NCBI GenBank assembly: GCA_039621445.1
Contig: CP154956.1
Span: forward strand, 19,077,285 to 19,141,284
Source of the DNA: Euglena gracilis
Taxonomy: Eukaryota; Euglenida; Euglenophyceae; Euglenales
Direction of reading: 5' to 3'
Length of the DNA stretch: 64,000 nucleotides
Shown here one piece after another: positions 1 to 10,824 of the stretch; the first letter of the stretch is position 1, and every line of letters starts with the position of its first letter. The notes under the pieces are model-generated. The model made no database searches, was not told where the DNA came from, and saw nothing but the letters and a program-made list of their open reading frames with translations. Position numbers and translations under genes: made by a program.

Positions 1-1540
1 CCCGATATGGGAAAATGCTCACAATTTCATTTCTTTTATGTGCAACATAGTTTTCCCCCCCCCCAAAAAGAAAATGAAGAAAATTCATTCAAACATGCAT
101 TTTTGTGGACTTGACCACTTAGCCTTAGGTCTATGTGACCAATACACCCTATGATGTGCAAGGCCTATGGGCCATTACCCATGTGGTCCATGGGTCCATA
201 GGACCAATTTGCACAAATTGCAAGGACCAAAAGGACCAAAGGTCCACAAATCCATATTATAAAGTGAAAAGTCCATAGGACCTCAAAAAATGGCACAAAA
301 AGCCATATTATGTAAGTGGCTGAATTGGCCAAAACAAGCCAAATAGGCTAGTTTTATGCAGATTTGCATAAGTGTCATTTTGGCATAGCCTCAAAACCAC
401 CACAAAAGCTTCAAAATTTCTGGCACCTCGTACCATGAGGTTTTGACTGTATGTAGTAGTGCCTATGAGATAGAAACCAAAAGTTGTCTTTGTAGAATAA
501 ATTATGGGAGCTTATAGCAAAAGCTCACTCACACAGGCAAAAGATCAAAGACGTATCTCAGCGCCTGTAGCTGGCCGATAGGCCATGTTACCCCTCATTC
601 GAAAGCTCGTTCGATGAGCCGTCCAGCGGTGCAAACAGATCGCTGTAACTCTGCACGGTACTCTTATTTTAGGAGATCGTGAAATTTTGAATTAAGCCCA
701 GCCAATTTGGCCAAACCCAATTATTTCAGCCAGATCTTGTACGATCGTGTACCAGACTGGCAAATCAGCCTGAAAGGCTTCTATACTGTACCCTACATCG
801 TTTCTGATGGCTAATTACCATTGGTTACCAGTTTGGCTAATGGCCATTTTTTAGTACCTTTGGCAGCATTCTGCCCATTGCCCCCTCTGTATGGGCTATT
901 AGGCCTGGTACATTTCAGAGGGCTATAGCCCACAATTTGGAGTCATTTCGACTCACTAGAACCATTTTTAGGAGCACTTATGTGCAAATTTTCATCTAAA
1001 TCATTGATTTTCTGCAATTTTTGGTGATTTTTCCCTATTCTGGCACTCATATCCCTAATGGGAGTGACCATGAGGCACTATGCCAGAGTGGAATGCAAAG
1101 GGATATGCTGATAATGACAATTTTTCCTTTGCTCTAGATGTCATAGACATGTTTTACTTGTATTTTCAAGCGTATTTTTGCTTGTTTGCAATATTTTTGC
1201 ACATTTTTACAGCTTTTTGGGTGATGTGGTGTTATTAGACACCCAAATCCCAAAATCTGTAAAAACAACAAACATGCAGTGTTATTGGACACTCTCAACA
1301 AGCACTATGTGCACTTGGCGAATTTGCAGTCTTAAATGACTCAAAATGCAACAAAGTTGCACTTTTGGTGACAAAAATGCAATTCTCGACGCAGAATCCG
1401 CATTTCTGCCCTAAATCCTGATAGGGATTTCCCTAAAAATCTGACAAAAGTCAGTATTTCTCAGTGGCATAGTCACCAATGATGAGATTTTGTCATATTT
1501 GCAGTATTTTTTTCTGCTTACCACACTAACGGCATTCTTG
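1..1540. other. Gene-poor AT-rich stretch
   Basis: No open frame of convincing length or composition and no recognisable RNA gene. The sequence is full of short words such as TTTTGGC and GGTCCATAGGACC but shows no clear repeat structure. Confidence 0.5.
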
Positions 1541-1552
1541 CCCCACCCCTCT

Positions 1553-1642
1553 CCCCACTTTACTCAGTGGGACCCCCTTACCGATATAATTCGGACCCCC
1601 CCCACTTTATTCAGTGGGATCCCCTTACCGATATAATTCGGA
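1553..1642. repeat. Two-copy tandem repeat, about 45 bp
   Basis: Two adjacent units both read CCCCACTTTA(C/T)TCAGTGG and then TTACCGATATAATTCGGA. They differ at only a few positions and are separated by a short C run. Function unknown. Confidence 0.75.
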
Positions 1643-1649
1643 GGACCCA

Positions 1650-2820
1650 ATGGTCAACATCGGCAACACCAACGGTGTCATTCTGCAAGGTTTATAAGAA
1701 CCATAGCTCAGAAATGGTGAAATCCAGCCTTTTTGACCCACATTTGGGATTCCGTGTGCAGATCATCCGCAGATTTTCTGAATGCGGATCAATCGCCACG
1801 TGTTCAGCGAATATTTCGCAAATCTGTTCAAAATTTCAGAGTGAATCATCAAATGGTGCGTGACACAGCACCATATTCATTGATGATTGGTCGTTCTTGT
1901 GATGTTCCCCCGTTTCTCATGCGTTTTTGTCATTTGTGACCTATTGGTCTGAACTCAGTGTCGCAATATGCGATTTTGACCACGTGTGCGCAATATGCGT
2001 ACATGCGCAATTTTAGTTTTTTTTTCTTGTGCGCAATATAGGGATACCAACAATTTTTCATACACACACTTTGCTTTTGGAGGTATCATGCCTCTGATTG
2101 TACTGAAAGGTACAGAGTGATGAATTTCACCGCACTGGAACAATGTTCCATCCTTTTATGTGCATTCACAGTTCATTTGCGGTTTTTCAAAGTGGTATAA
2201 GCCACACCAATTACAGTTGTTCTGTGATTTGGCAGCAGCCTGCCACAATTCCGCATTTTTTCTACGGTTGTACACCTCACTATGATTTTTTGGCAATCTA
2301 CCGAATTTTTTTGATTCGGGTATACACCCAGTAGTATTTTTGTGCCATGCATATTCCGCAAGGCAAGGTTTCTTGGCGATAAAGCCTACCCCCCCCCATT
2401 ATTTTTGGTTAATGCCAACCCTTCAGCCTACAGGCTGCACACCCAAGGCACAAATGCCAAATCTACAGTTTTTAGGGCTACTGCCCGCTATTCTGAGGTA
2501 TACGCCTCTGGGGATACCCCATCGACAACACCGTGTTCGCGCTGCACTGTGAAGACTTCACAGCGGTATATGCCGCCAGTAAGAAGACGCACAGCACACA
2601 GCGCGCACAACGTAATAATTAGGCCAACTTGTTACTTTTCGGCCTTAAGGCCCCCATAAGACTGCCAGAAAGCAAAAATTCTGCCTAAGGTCTTTTGACC
2701 AGCCCCCCACTCCTCTCCCGTTTCCCCCCCGGGTAAAATCGCTGTCGCCGGCAGTTGGTTTTGTAAATAGGCTTTCTTCCCTGGTCAGGTATGGCTGGCC
2801 AGGTGCCCCTCCTTCCACAC
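1650..2820. other. No gene recognised
   Basis: Only short open frames without domain signatures are present on either strand. No tRNA, satellite or transposon end was recognised. Confidence 0.45.
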
Positions 2821-3302
2821 CCTACCTCTACAATCTTTTCCGATCATGGAATGAGACCACCACAAGTGCCGTAGGCACACCCCAAACCGGGCGGATGGGA
2901 CTTTCTGGAATGGAAACCTTCCAGCCCCATCTTCCAATGGGCTCTTCCACTTCCACCCCTTTACCGCAATAAGTAGTTAGCCGCATAAGCGGATAACCTC
3001 TTTTGCGCGTTTTGGGTTGTTGGGTTCCCCTCTCTTCCTTCCCTTTCTGGTTTATCAACCTTGTGATGGAGAAGCAGACCCAAGATATGCTTTCCTGGTG
3101 AATGTTCCTCTATCTCACGGCCTTGCCTGTGTCCTTGCTGGCCTGGTCCAGTAAGGAAATCGGGCAAAGCCCTGGGAGGGGGATGTGTACCAGGCAGCAT
3201 GAACATGGCACTGTGCATAGCAGCAATCTGCAGAATGTACAGTGGCATGCCAGATAGTATCATTCCAGGTTCTGCAATACAAATTGCAGAATTAGGAATG
3301 GC

Positions 3303-5504
3303 CTATCCTATCTCGGATCTGCCTTCTCTTTTCACAGGTGGTATTATGTTATTCCATTCTGGTCTTTGATTCAAGACTTGAGTTTCAAGTTTGATTCTTC
3401 TGATTTGAAGTCCTGAAAGGACAGCCAAGAACTTGGCATCGATTTCCGTAGCCCATAGGGCTCCTCCACCTGCATTGTGCTCTGCATAATCCCAAAGGCA
3501 ATAAAAACTAATAGTTAAGTAAAAGATTTTCTTTTTGTTACTCTCCTGGTTCTGTTCCCACGGGAGGGTGTAAGTAGGCCGACAGGCAGTGGGAATAGAG
3601 TCAGGGGACGTACACTCCTGCCCCACAATAGAGCTGAGTTTTCTGCAGCTCATTTTTTGTGCTGTGAGCACTTTTCCCAGCTCCTTTCTTAAGGATTTTA
3701 GTTTTTCCTGTGGGATTTCCAGCTGGCCCTTTTTCAAATTGACCCACTGGCCCAAATGTTTTATTTCCTGTGTGGGTTCCAGACAGGATTTGGGGAGGTT
3801 TAATCTGAAACCTGCCAATAAAAGGTCCTGCTTTATTTCTGCCAAATGTTGGGCTGCAGTCTTTTTGCTGGGGGCTAACAGCAAAATGTCGTCTAGGTAG
3901 ATGAAAACTACCTTTCCCTCCTTTCTCCACTTCCTTTCCCAGACTCTCATGAGAGTCATAAATTTTTGTGGCAGGCTGCTTATACCAAAACATGCAGCTT
4001 GAAACTGCCAAGTTTCCCCCCCCACTTGCATGCAGACATGTTTTTCCAGGCTGCTGTGCAGTTTTAGGTGAAAATAAGCATCTTTCAGATCTATTTTTCC
4101 ACAGAACCATCCTTTTCTTAGGTATGGGAAAATGTTTCCCATGTGTTCCAGTCTGAACTTCTGGGGGGTGAAATAGTGATTTAACTGTCGACAATCTGAA
4201 ATTAGTCTTTCCTTGGTCTTTTCCCCTTCTTTTTTGGAAATTATGAAGTAAGGGACAAAATGTTTTGCCTCCTCTGGGTGGATTTGCCTGGTTGCCCCTG
4301 CACATTCGTGTTCTCTCAGAATTTTTTGGGCAGTCATTACTTCCTGGGGAGTTTTGAAGGGAACTTTTAAGGACATTTGAGGGGGGAGGGGAAGATCTGC
4401 CATAACTCCCTCCCTTATCAGGTTTAATACCTCTCTGCTGGCTCCTGCCTTGACCCAATGGGGGATGCTGGCCTGCAGGGCTTTGTAAGGGGGTACCCCT
4501 GGGTGTAATGTGTCTGGGGACTCCACAGGCCCCATCACTGGGGTCCTTCCCCTTGGTTGCCCCATCACTGGGGTCACCCCTGGTTGCCCCATCACTGGGG
4601 CTGTAGCTGGCCCTGCCATAGGGCTTTCCAAAGACAGGCTTTCCCCCTGTTTGTGAATGATGGGGGAAGGTCTGTGCCTGAAATGAGGGGGTATATACAA
4701 GGCTGGGCTGATTATCTTCTGGGGGGGGCCTGTCTGAGCCAATCTTGGGCCTCCCCCCCAAGGGCTGATGTGGTGATTGCCTTGTCCACCATTTGCCTTC
4801 TGGCCTCCCCTGGCACTCAGGCCTGCTTGGCCACCATTTGCCTTCTGGCCTCCCTTGGCTCTCAGGCTTGCTTGGCCTCCATTGGCCTTTTCTCTGGGAC
4901 TGTCTCTTCTCTGTCCCTCTTGATTTCCCATAAAGGCCACCATGGCCTGTTCTTGGCATTGGCTTGCCACTCCTGGGGGGTTTGTGTCTGAAATTGCTGG
5001 GGGGAAAGTTGGACACACCTTTCCCCAATGGGCTCTTTCCAGGTTGGGGTACTGGCTGCCATAGCCTGTCCCCTGGGCCCACTGCCCTCTTGAATAATGG
5101 CTTCCATAGCCTTGAATTTGGACCCCAGGTCCTTTTTGTTGATGGCTGCCATAGCCCTGATAATTTGAATCCTTTGGATTTGTTGAACGGCTGCCATAGC
5201 CTTTGTCTTGTCCCCTGGAAGGGGGTGGACATAGAAAAGGGGGGGGAGTCTGTTGGACCTGTGATGGTACTCCCCTTCTGTCTTCTCTTCCTGACCACAG
5301 TTGTCCATGGTCCATGGCCATTCTCATGTTGAGAGGGGGATTTGAAAATCTCAGAAGCCTTGGGGGGTGGGGGGGTTGCGATGGCCACGGACTGGCTAGT
5401 TGCTGCCGCCCCTCCTGCTGTGACTCCACCTTCCCCAGCTTCAGCTGACTTCTGGAAAGTTCTTTGCAGTTCTTCTTGAGATTCAGAGTTTCTTTGAAAT
5501 TCAT
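3303..5504 (-). CDS. DIRS-like Pol: reverse transcriptase and RNase H remnant
   Basis: A 733-codon frame. Residues ~60-330 are low complexity, with GYGS repeats (residues ~110-160) and KANGGQ repeats (~220-250). From ~360 the protein becomes a reverse transcriptase: a lead-in HWVKAG...REGVMADLPLPP, then KKEGEKTKERLISDCR (fingers), KIDLKDAYFHLKL (motif A with catalytic Asp), FQAACFGISSLPQKF (motif B), and FIYLDDILLL (motif C, YLDD near residue 535). The thumb region contains KHLGQWVNLKKGQL. The tail after about residue 640 resembles the beginning of RNase H and ends early. The product would copy element RNA into DNA. The true N-terminus is uncertain, because the first third overlaps another long frame and may be entered by frameshifting. 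Confidence 0.75.
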   Translation of the reverse strand: MNFKETLNLKKNCKELSRSQLKLGKVESQQEGRQQLASPWPSQPPHPPRLLRFSNPPLNMRMAMDHGQLWSGREDRRGVPSQVQQTPPPFLCPPPSRGQDKGYGSRSTNPKDSNYQGYGSHQQKGPGVQIQGYGSHYSRGQWAQGTGYGSQYPNLERAHWGKVCPTFPPAISDTNPPGVASQCQEQAMVAFMGNQEGQRRDSPREKANGGQASLRAKGGQKANGGQAGLSARGGQKANGGQGNHHISPWGGGPRLAQTGPPQKIISPALYIPPHFRHRPSPIIHKQGESLSLESPMAGPATAPVMGQPGVTPVMGQPRGRTPVMGPVESPDTLHPGVPPYKALQASIPHWVKAGASREVLNLIREGVMADLPLPPQMSLKVPFKTPQEVMTAQKILREHECAGATRQIHPEEAKHFVPYFIISKKEGEKTKERLISDCRQLNHYFTPQKFRLEHMGNIFPYLRKGWFCGKIDLKDAYFHLKLHSSLEKHVCMQVGGETWQFQAACFGISSLPQKFMTLMRVWERKWRKEGKVVFIYLDDILLLAPSKKTAAQHLAEIKQDLLLAGFRLNLPKSCLEPTQEIKHLGQWVNLKKGQLEIPQEKLKSLRKELGKVLTAQKMSCRKLSSIVGQECTSPDSIPTACRPTYTLPWEQNQESNKKKIFYLTISFYCLWDYAEHNAGGGALWATEIDAKFLAVLSGLQIRRIKLETQVLNQRPEWNNIIPPVKREGRSEIG

Positions 5505-5610
5505 TCTTCATGGAAATCCAGTTGTCGATATCTGTTGTGTTTCTTGTTCTTTTTTCTTGAATTTCTTCCAGTTCCAGTTGAATTCTTCCTTCAGGAAGTT
5601 GAAGTTCCAC
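3601..5610 (-). CDS. Gag-like ORF overlapping DIRS-like Pol
   Basis: A second long frame on the same strand, open for 669 codons and open further upstream to a stop near 5735, with no clear ATG at its start. Its first ~90 residues look like real protein: an acidic, helix-prone N-terminus (ELEEIQEKRTRNTTDIDNW) followed by GPWTTVVRKRRQKG, a basic motif of the kind seen in retroelement gag proteins. Repeats of RLWQP and KWWPSRPE type follow. Its 3' half runs antiphase to the reverse transcriptase frame and is probably not translated. My reading is that Gag is encoded here at the 5' end and Pol in the neighbouring frame, with an unknown switch point. Confidence 0.5.
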   Translation of the reverse strand: MELQLPEGRIQLELEEIQEKRTRNTTDIDNWISMKNEFQRNSESQEELQRTFQKSAEAGEGGVTAGGAAATSQSVAIATPPPPKASEIFKSPSQHENGHGPWTTVVRKRRQKGSTITGPTDSPPFSMSTPFQGTRQRLWQPFNKSKGFKLSGLWQPSTKRTWGPNSRLWKPLFKRAVGPGDRLWQPVPQPGKSPLGKGVSNFPPSNFRHKPPRSGKPMPRTGHGGLYGKSRGTEKRQSQRKGQWRPSKPESQGRPEGKWWPSRPECQGRPEGKWWTRQSPHQPLGGRPKIGSDRPPPEDNQPSLVYTPSFQAQTFPHHSQTGGKPVFGKPYGRASYSPSDGATRGDPSDGATKGKDPSDGACGVPRHITPRGTPLQSPAGQHPPLGQGRSQQRGIKPDKGGSYGRSSPPPSNVLKSSLQNSPGSNDCPKNSERTRMCRGNQANPPRGGKTFCPLLHNFQKRRGKDQGKTNFRLSTVKSLFHPPEVQTGTHGKHFPIPKKRMVLWKNRSERCLFSPKTAQQPGKTCLHASGGGNLAVSSCMFWYKQPATKIYDSHESLGKEVEKGGKGSFHLPRRHFAVSPQQKDCSPTFGRNKAGPFIGRFQIKPPQILSGTHTGNKTFGPVGQFEKGPAGNPTGKTKILKKGAGKSAHSTKNELQKTQLYCGAGVYVP

Positions 5611-5819
5611 AGAAAGTTCGGTCCACCAGTTGGTAAGAGTATTGGTTCTCGGGAAGGCAGAACTCCTCGAAAAACAATTCCACTTGAACTCGTAGTAGTA
5701 AAACTCTTTCTCCTTGAGGTCGAAGGGCAGAAATAGGAATCAGCCAACTCCGGCAACAAAAAGCAGTAAGAAGCACCCCCCGCGCACGCACAAACACACC
5801 AGAACAGAACAGCCGGCAA

Positions 5820-6480
5820 GGAAAGCAGGACCTCACCATCTCGCAGTGCGGAGCCCGAATGGTCTCGACGGCACCTGCTGGAGGTGCCGTCAAAAAATTT
5901 TCAGAAAATCTCGTCATTTTGAAATGCAGGTGTAAGCCGTCATTCAATTTTTTCCCATCAAAAGAAGTTCGAACAAAAAAACACACAATTTTAATAAGAA
6001 GTCCCCCAGCAGAAACTGGGGAAAACAAAAAAGGGAGAGAAATCGCCAATTTCAAACTTTGAAATTTCGGAAATTTTGGCGAATTGCGAAAAGTTCAAGG
6101 AATGGCCGGAACTCAGGTTCGTGCGGAAAAATTGCTGAAAGGGAAAAAATCTGTGGGAAACTGTGGAAAATGGCGGGAATATGGCGGATGTCAATTCCTC
6201 CCCCTGGCTTGGGTTCAGTGTAAGGGTTTGAGGAAGTGATGGGCAACAACTTTTTGAAGCAAAGCAGAAAACACTTTGCCCAGCTGCCGTGAAGTTCCGG
6301 GGGCGGAGAGGACAAAGGGAGAGGCATAGAACAAACAGATCGGGCCGGGAATGCGTGTCCCTTGGGGCGTTCCAAAGGCCACAGGGTCACACACAATAGC
6401 AGTGGGAGGGTCAGCGGGTATAAATAATTAAGAATTACTGCATGAGCAGCTGCGCAGCATGCATTTGCTGACACACCCTC
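5820..6480. other. No gene recognised
   Basis: This is the upstream flank of the DIRS-like element. It has mixed composition, no domain-bearing frame and no RNA gene, and could hold the element's 5' untranslated region. Confidence 0.4.
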
Positions 6481-6589
6481 ATGGGGGGGTTTAACGGGGT
6501 TTCCTTCAGCTGTGGCCGGAAAGCCACCAGCTGGAACCCCCCCCCCCCGGGAGTACCCACGCAGGTATGCCCCCCCTGGGGGGGATCGC

Positions 6590-7020
6590 AGCCTGATGGC
6601 AGGGGGGGGGGGAAATGCGCTCGCCCGGCCTCGGAAAAAATGCGCAAAAATGCGCAAAAAAATGCGCAAAAAACACGCATTTTTGGAAAAAATGCGCAAA
6701 ATCCGAGAAAAAATGCGCAAAAATCACGAAAATGCAAAAATTACCCAAAAACATGCAAAAATGGCACCAAATTTGAAGAAATTACGTAGAATAATGATGA
6801 AAATGTATGTTTCAAAAAAAGTCAAAAATTTCAAATTTTTGCAAAAAATTGCAAAAATGGTCAAAAAATGCGAAAATTTTGGAAAATCACGAAAAAATGT
6901 GCCAAAAGGCAAAAAAATGTGCTGAAAAAAAAAAACAAAAAAAAATGCTCAAAAATGCGCATTTTTGGAAAATTTGAAAAAATGCGCAAAAAATGCGCAA
7001 AAATGCGAAAAAATGCGAAA
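6590..7020. repeat. A-rich array of TGCGCAAAAA words
   Basis: The ten-base word TGCGCAAAAA and close variants recur irregularly between runs of A, starting just after a G run and GGAAATGCGCTCGCCC. A diverged second copy with the same lead-in lies at 10505-10715. Open frames here encode only K/N- or F-rich low-complexity peptides and are not genes. Confidence 0.7.
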
Positions 7021-7770
7021 CGCATTCCCCCCCCCCCTGCTGATGGTCGTGGGCCGAAATGTACTGAATAATGACCTTTTCGGCGCTGGGGAAAAAAATT
7101 TGGGGTGGAAAATTGGTGACACACGGAAATGGGTAGTCGACCCCCCCCCCACCCACCCTCCCCCCACCCTGGCTGTTTGGCCGATTCCCGTTCTGCCCTG
7201 CCCCCCCCCCCCCGGTTGGTTTGATCTGGGCGACTTGGACGCGCAAGCACCCCCCTCCCTTGGGGTCGTCCTTCAACCGGCTGGGTGGGCAGCCCCCAGA
7301 CCAGGGTTCGATATAAGGACAGGTGGGGGGGGGGTGGTCCAGACCCCCCCCTGCGGGCCAGGAGGAGGAGGGTGGGGGGGGACACCCCCCCCACCTAAAC
7401 AGGTGCGCGGTCAGGGTGACCGAAAATTTTTGACCCCCCAAAATGACCAAAAGTGCCATTTTGGGCACTTTTGGGGCAAAAATGTGCCAAAAATGCAAAA
7501 AAATTTCGGCGCGAAGCGCCGGAGGAAAAAATTGACCCTTTTTGGGGGGGGTCCCGGGAACCCCCCCGAGGGTCGGTCCGGACCCCCCTGGCAGGTGGGG
7601 GGGGGGGTGGTCCGGACCGCCCCCTGCGGGCCAGGAGGGGGGGGGGGGTGGGGGGACACCCCCCCCACCTAAACCATGTACGCCCTCCTTATATCAAACC
7701 CTGCCCCAGTCTCTGGATCCACTGGAATTGCCATTGACCAAATTTGCCCCCCCCCCCCGAGGGATGGCAA
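7020..7770. repeat. G/C-run block with a direct duplication
   Basis: Long C and G runs alternate with short unique words. The segments 7318-7400 and 7590-7676 are direct copies sharing CCCTGCGGGCCAGGAGG and CACCCCCCCCACCTAAAC. Between them lies a GGCGCGAAGCGCC hairpin in an A/T-rich context. Confidence 0.65.
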
Positions 7771-7949
7771 ATCCATGAGGCAACGGCCTGTTCGCAGCAT
7801 TTGGGAAGCACGTCAGCCCCCAGGTGTGCAACGCGGAAGTGCTTATGGTAAAAGGTCAGCGCAAACAGAAGGCGATATGGTCATTTCCCTTGTGTGAGGT
7901 TTCTTCGTTTTGCACATCTGCAATAATAAAAGCACCATGGTTAAATCCC

Positions 7950-8803
7950 CCCAAATAATACCCCCCTCGGGGTCCGACCAGGGGTTTTTTTTAAGACCGG
8001 GGGGGGAGGGGGGGTCCCCCCCACCAGGGTTGGATGGGAAGCCTTGAGGGGGGGGGGGGGTCGGACCACACGGAGGGGGGGGGGTCGGACCCCCCTCCTA
8101 CCTCGAAACTGAGGAGGGGTCGAAAAGTTTTCGATTTCATGGGCGGGCAAAGGGCCGGAAATCGGGTCGAAATTGGTCAAAAATCCCTGATTTTCTTTGA
8201 AAATCGATCCAAAAATGCTCATTTTTTGAAAAATTTTGAACATTTTTTGGGGGTAAAAAACCAACGCATCAAAAAATGGGCAATGTGTCCAAAAGTCAGC
8301 AAAAAGGGTGTTTTTGCTCATTTTCCGGCGCTGCGCGCCGGAAGAAAATTTTCTGCTATTTTTGGCACCTGTCGAGGAGGGGGGTGGGGGGTCCGGACCC
8401 CCCTCCCAACATCTAGGGGGGGGGGTGTGGTCAGGACCCCCCCTACCACCTTACCCCCCTAGGGGGGGGGGTCGGTAATACCCCCCCCCAGTTTCGGGCC
8501 GAAGGCCCGGATTTTGACCTGAAAATGTAGGTAAAAATCACAATTTCTGCCAACAAATTACGAAAAAAAATCTACTTTTCTGGATCATCTGACCTCCCGA
8601 AAAAAGGGTAAATTTCATAAGAAAGTACAAAAACCGACCCAAATGGGGGGTTTTGGTGCTATTTTGGTTCCTACGGGACTTCGACAAATTTCGAAAATTT
8701 TGGGGTGCTATTACCCCAAATTATACCCCCCTCCTCGGGCCGGGACTTCAGGCGAAAAAACAATACCCCGGGGGGAGGGGGTATTATTTGGGGGGGGGGG
8801 CTT
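7950..8803. mobile_element. Foldback element with poly-C/AAATAATACC ends
   Basis: The left end CCCCCCAAATAATACCCCC (about 7950) matches the reverse complement of the right end GGGGGTATTATTTGGGGGG (about 8783-8803). The interior contains long G runs, a CGGCGCTGCGCGCCGG hairpin near 8330 and the start of an AGGGGTTTTTTTTAAGACC repeat at 7980. No transposase frame is visible. A smaller pair of matching arms at 8715-8801 may be a nested element. Confidence 0.5.
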
Positions 8804-8809
8804 ACTTCA

Positions 8810-9720
8810 CCCAACCAACACAATTCTTCAAAATGCAAACAGGTTGGTGCCAGTGTAATCAATGTAAAAAAAAAGCAGCCACACACAAATACACAGCCAC
8901 ACCCCTGCAGAGCCCTTTTGGCGCAGCTCAGAATCCCAGAACCAAATGGAAATCAAATGGGAGCGATGACCCCAAGGGAAGGGACGAGTGCACCGGAACC
9001 CAGCACACGAGGCATACAGGGACCTCCAGCTGGGCTTCTGCACGTTGGGGGGGGGTTCACTTGCGGAGGGGAAAAAGGTTCGCAGCACACTTGCGCTGCG
9101 CATGTGGGGAGCCGGGCAGCATGGTTGCCCCTCTTGCCTCTCCTTGCTTGGCGTTCGTTGCTCATCTGGGGAGGGATATTGGCAAAAAAAATTTCCCCGT
9201 GTCTACGCACATGCATGAATTCCTACACACAAAAACAAACATACACCAATACATTTTCATCTCAAACATTGTTGGTCACACACAATCCAGGACTGCCCCG
9301 CCCTACGCAGCACAAGCTTAGTGCACTCTAACCTGAGGCCAGTCCTGTGAGCGCAAACTTTTGCGGACTTCAATCCAAAGTATGCCCTGTAAAGAGCACC
9401 CCCCCCCGTCGTTTTCAGACAATTGCTTGTGCTGTCCGGCTCAGATCACATGGTCAGCCGCCAACATCAGATCACTGCCACACATCCCCCACAAACAGGA
9501 GGCAAGAGCAGCGCTGGGGGCCTCAGGGTATTGAACCGCCTGTGGGAGCCACAATTTCCCACAGTCTACAAATAGTACCCAATCCCAGCCATCACTCCAG
9601 CGCCAGTCCACACCGCAGCAAACATGCCAAACTCCTGCCAATGTTTCAGCCAGGCTTCTGTTTGAGCACCTCCGGGGGGTCAAATAAAGGGGGGGTGGGG
9701 CAACAGGCCTTTTCACCCTT
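8810..9720. other. Unique-looking sequence without a recognised gene
   Basis: This stretch is relatively free of homopolymer runs and has balanced base composition, so it may be host intron or intergenic DNA. Frames of 70-220 codons exist on both strands, but none shows a domain I recognise. Confidence 0.35.
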
Positions 9721-10027
9721 GTTCAGTGAAAAGGATAAGAGTTTCTAAAAACTTATCCAGGTTGGAAGGGGTCGGACCCCCCCAGGGCTTCCTATTCCTC
9801 CCTGGGGAGGGCGACCACCACCCCGCCTTCCCAAACTGCCGGGAGCAGGGCTGCGTTTTCAGAGTCCCTTTATTTGAGCATTTGGGGGGTCCTCTGGCCC
9901 GTGGTTGTGTTCAAATAAGGGGGGGGGGTATGCAAAGGCTGGATACAGGCCAAAATTCTGGGAAATTCCATCATTTTGTCCAAAAAAAATGTGCAATATG
10001 GAAGATTGTGTCACCTTCTGTCGTGGC

Positions 10028-10327
10028 CAGGGGTTTTTTTAAGACGGGGGGGGGGGGGGGGGGGTCCCCCCCCACCCACCCACCCCCCTGGGGGGGGGCC
10101 CCCCCCGGGGGGGGGGAGGGGGGTCCGGGGGACCCACAAAAAATGGCCGAAAAATCGCGAAAAGTGCTAAAAATAGAATTTTTTCGGCGCCTGCGGCGCC
10201 GAAAAGTATATCCCACCCCCCACCAGGGGGTACCCCCCCCCAGGAAGGGGGAGGGGGGCCAGGGGACCCACCCACCCTACCCCCCCCCTCCCCCCCCCCC
10301 GGGGGGCCAAACTTAAAAAAATCCCTG
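10028..10327. mobile_element. hAT-like miniature element with 8-bp duplication
   Basis: The element starts CAGGGGTTTTTTTAAG and ends CTTAAAAAAATCCCTG, giving terminal inverted repeats of ~16 bp with one mismatch. It is flanked on both sides by GTCGTGGC (10020-10027 and 10328-10335). An 8-bp target duplication with CAGGG termini is characteristic of hAT-superfamily elements. The 300-bp body is non-coding: poly-G/poly-C blocks around a GGCGCCTGCGGCGCC hairpin near 10187. Confidence 0.8.
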
Positions 10328-10504
10328 GTCGTGGCCCAGCCAAGCGCCCAGGGGGGGGGGGTTCCTTTGGTTGGGTGGGTCCTTCCCTTGGTGTTGAGTT
10401 TGGTGCAAGGGGGGAATCCGGGTAGACTCCCCACTCCCTGGGCAGGTTTCGGGGAAACAGTTGAAAAAAAAACTCAAAAAACAGTAAAACAGGTAAAAGC
10501 ATGT

Positions 10505-10715
10505 AAGCAAGGGGGGAAATGCGCTAGCCCATCCTCAAAAAAAAAGCGCAAAAATGCTCAAGAGAAATGCACAAAACCACAAAAACACACAAACTCTCCA
10601 AAAACATGCAAAAAAATGGAACCAAAGTTACAGTATTTTTATGGAATTATGAGGAAATGTCAGTTTTCAAAAAAAATTCAAAAATTTGTAAAAATTTGCA
10701 AAAAAAATGGCATAT
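10505..10715. repeat. Diverged copy of the 6.6-kb A-rich repeat
   Basis: It shares the lead-in GGGGGGAAATGCGCT, the ACATGCAAAAA...ATGG core and the following ATTTCAAAAA-type sequence with 6590-6860, at clearly reduced identity. Confidence 0.5.
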
Positions 10716-10824
10716 AATGGCAGCCACGTGCAAAAAGCCGAAGGCCAACTTTAGGGAGGCCAAGTTTGGCTGTAAGGAGGCCGGGGCGGGGGGGGGATCG
10801 GCATTAAACCAGGTTTTGTGTCAA

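Larger units (their letters stand above)
2961..5740 (-). mobile_element. DIRS-like retrotransposon remnant
   Basis: The minus strand holds a gag-like low-complexity region, then a reverse transcriptase of the DIRS (tyrosine-recombinase retrotransposon) type, then an RNase H-like remnant. The last part is broken: the reverse transcriptase frame stops at 3303, and a further piece with an LPGTH-type motif lies at about 3120-3263. No tyrosine recombinase was recognised downstream (2830-3120), and no split terminal repeats were seen. The element therefore looks truncated or decayed at its 3' end. Frame conservation through the reverse transcriptase suggests it is not very old. Confidence 0.7.

Noticed and set aside
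2830-3060. Tyrosine recombinase of the DIRS-like element
   Set aside because: The minus-strand frame here lacks the expected R..H-R..Y catalytic pattern; it may be flanking DNA.
6435-7672. Several 80-235-codon frames on both strands
   Set aside because: Generated by A-rich words and G/C runs that lack stops; Pro/Gly- or Lys/Asn-rich, no domains, no conservation between repeat copies.
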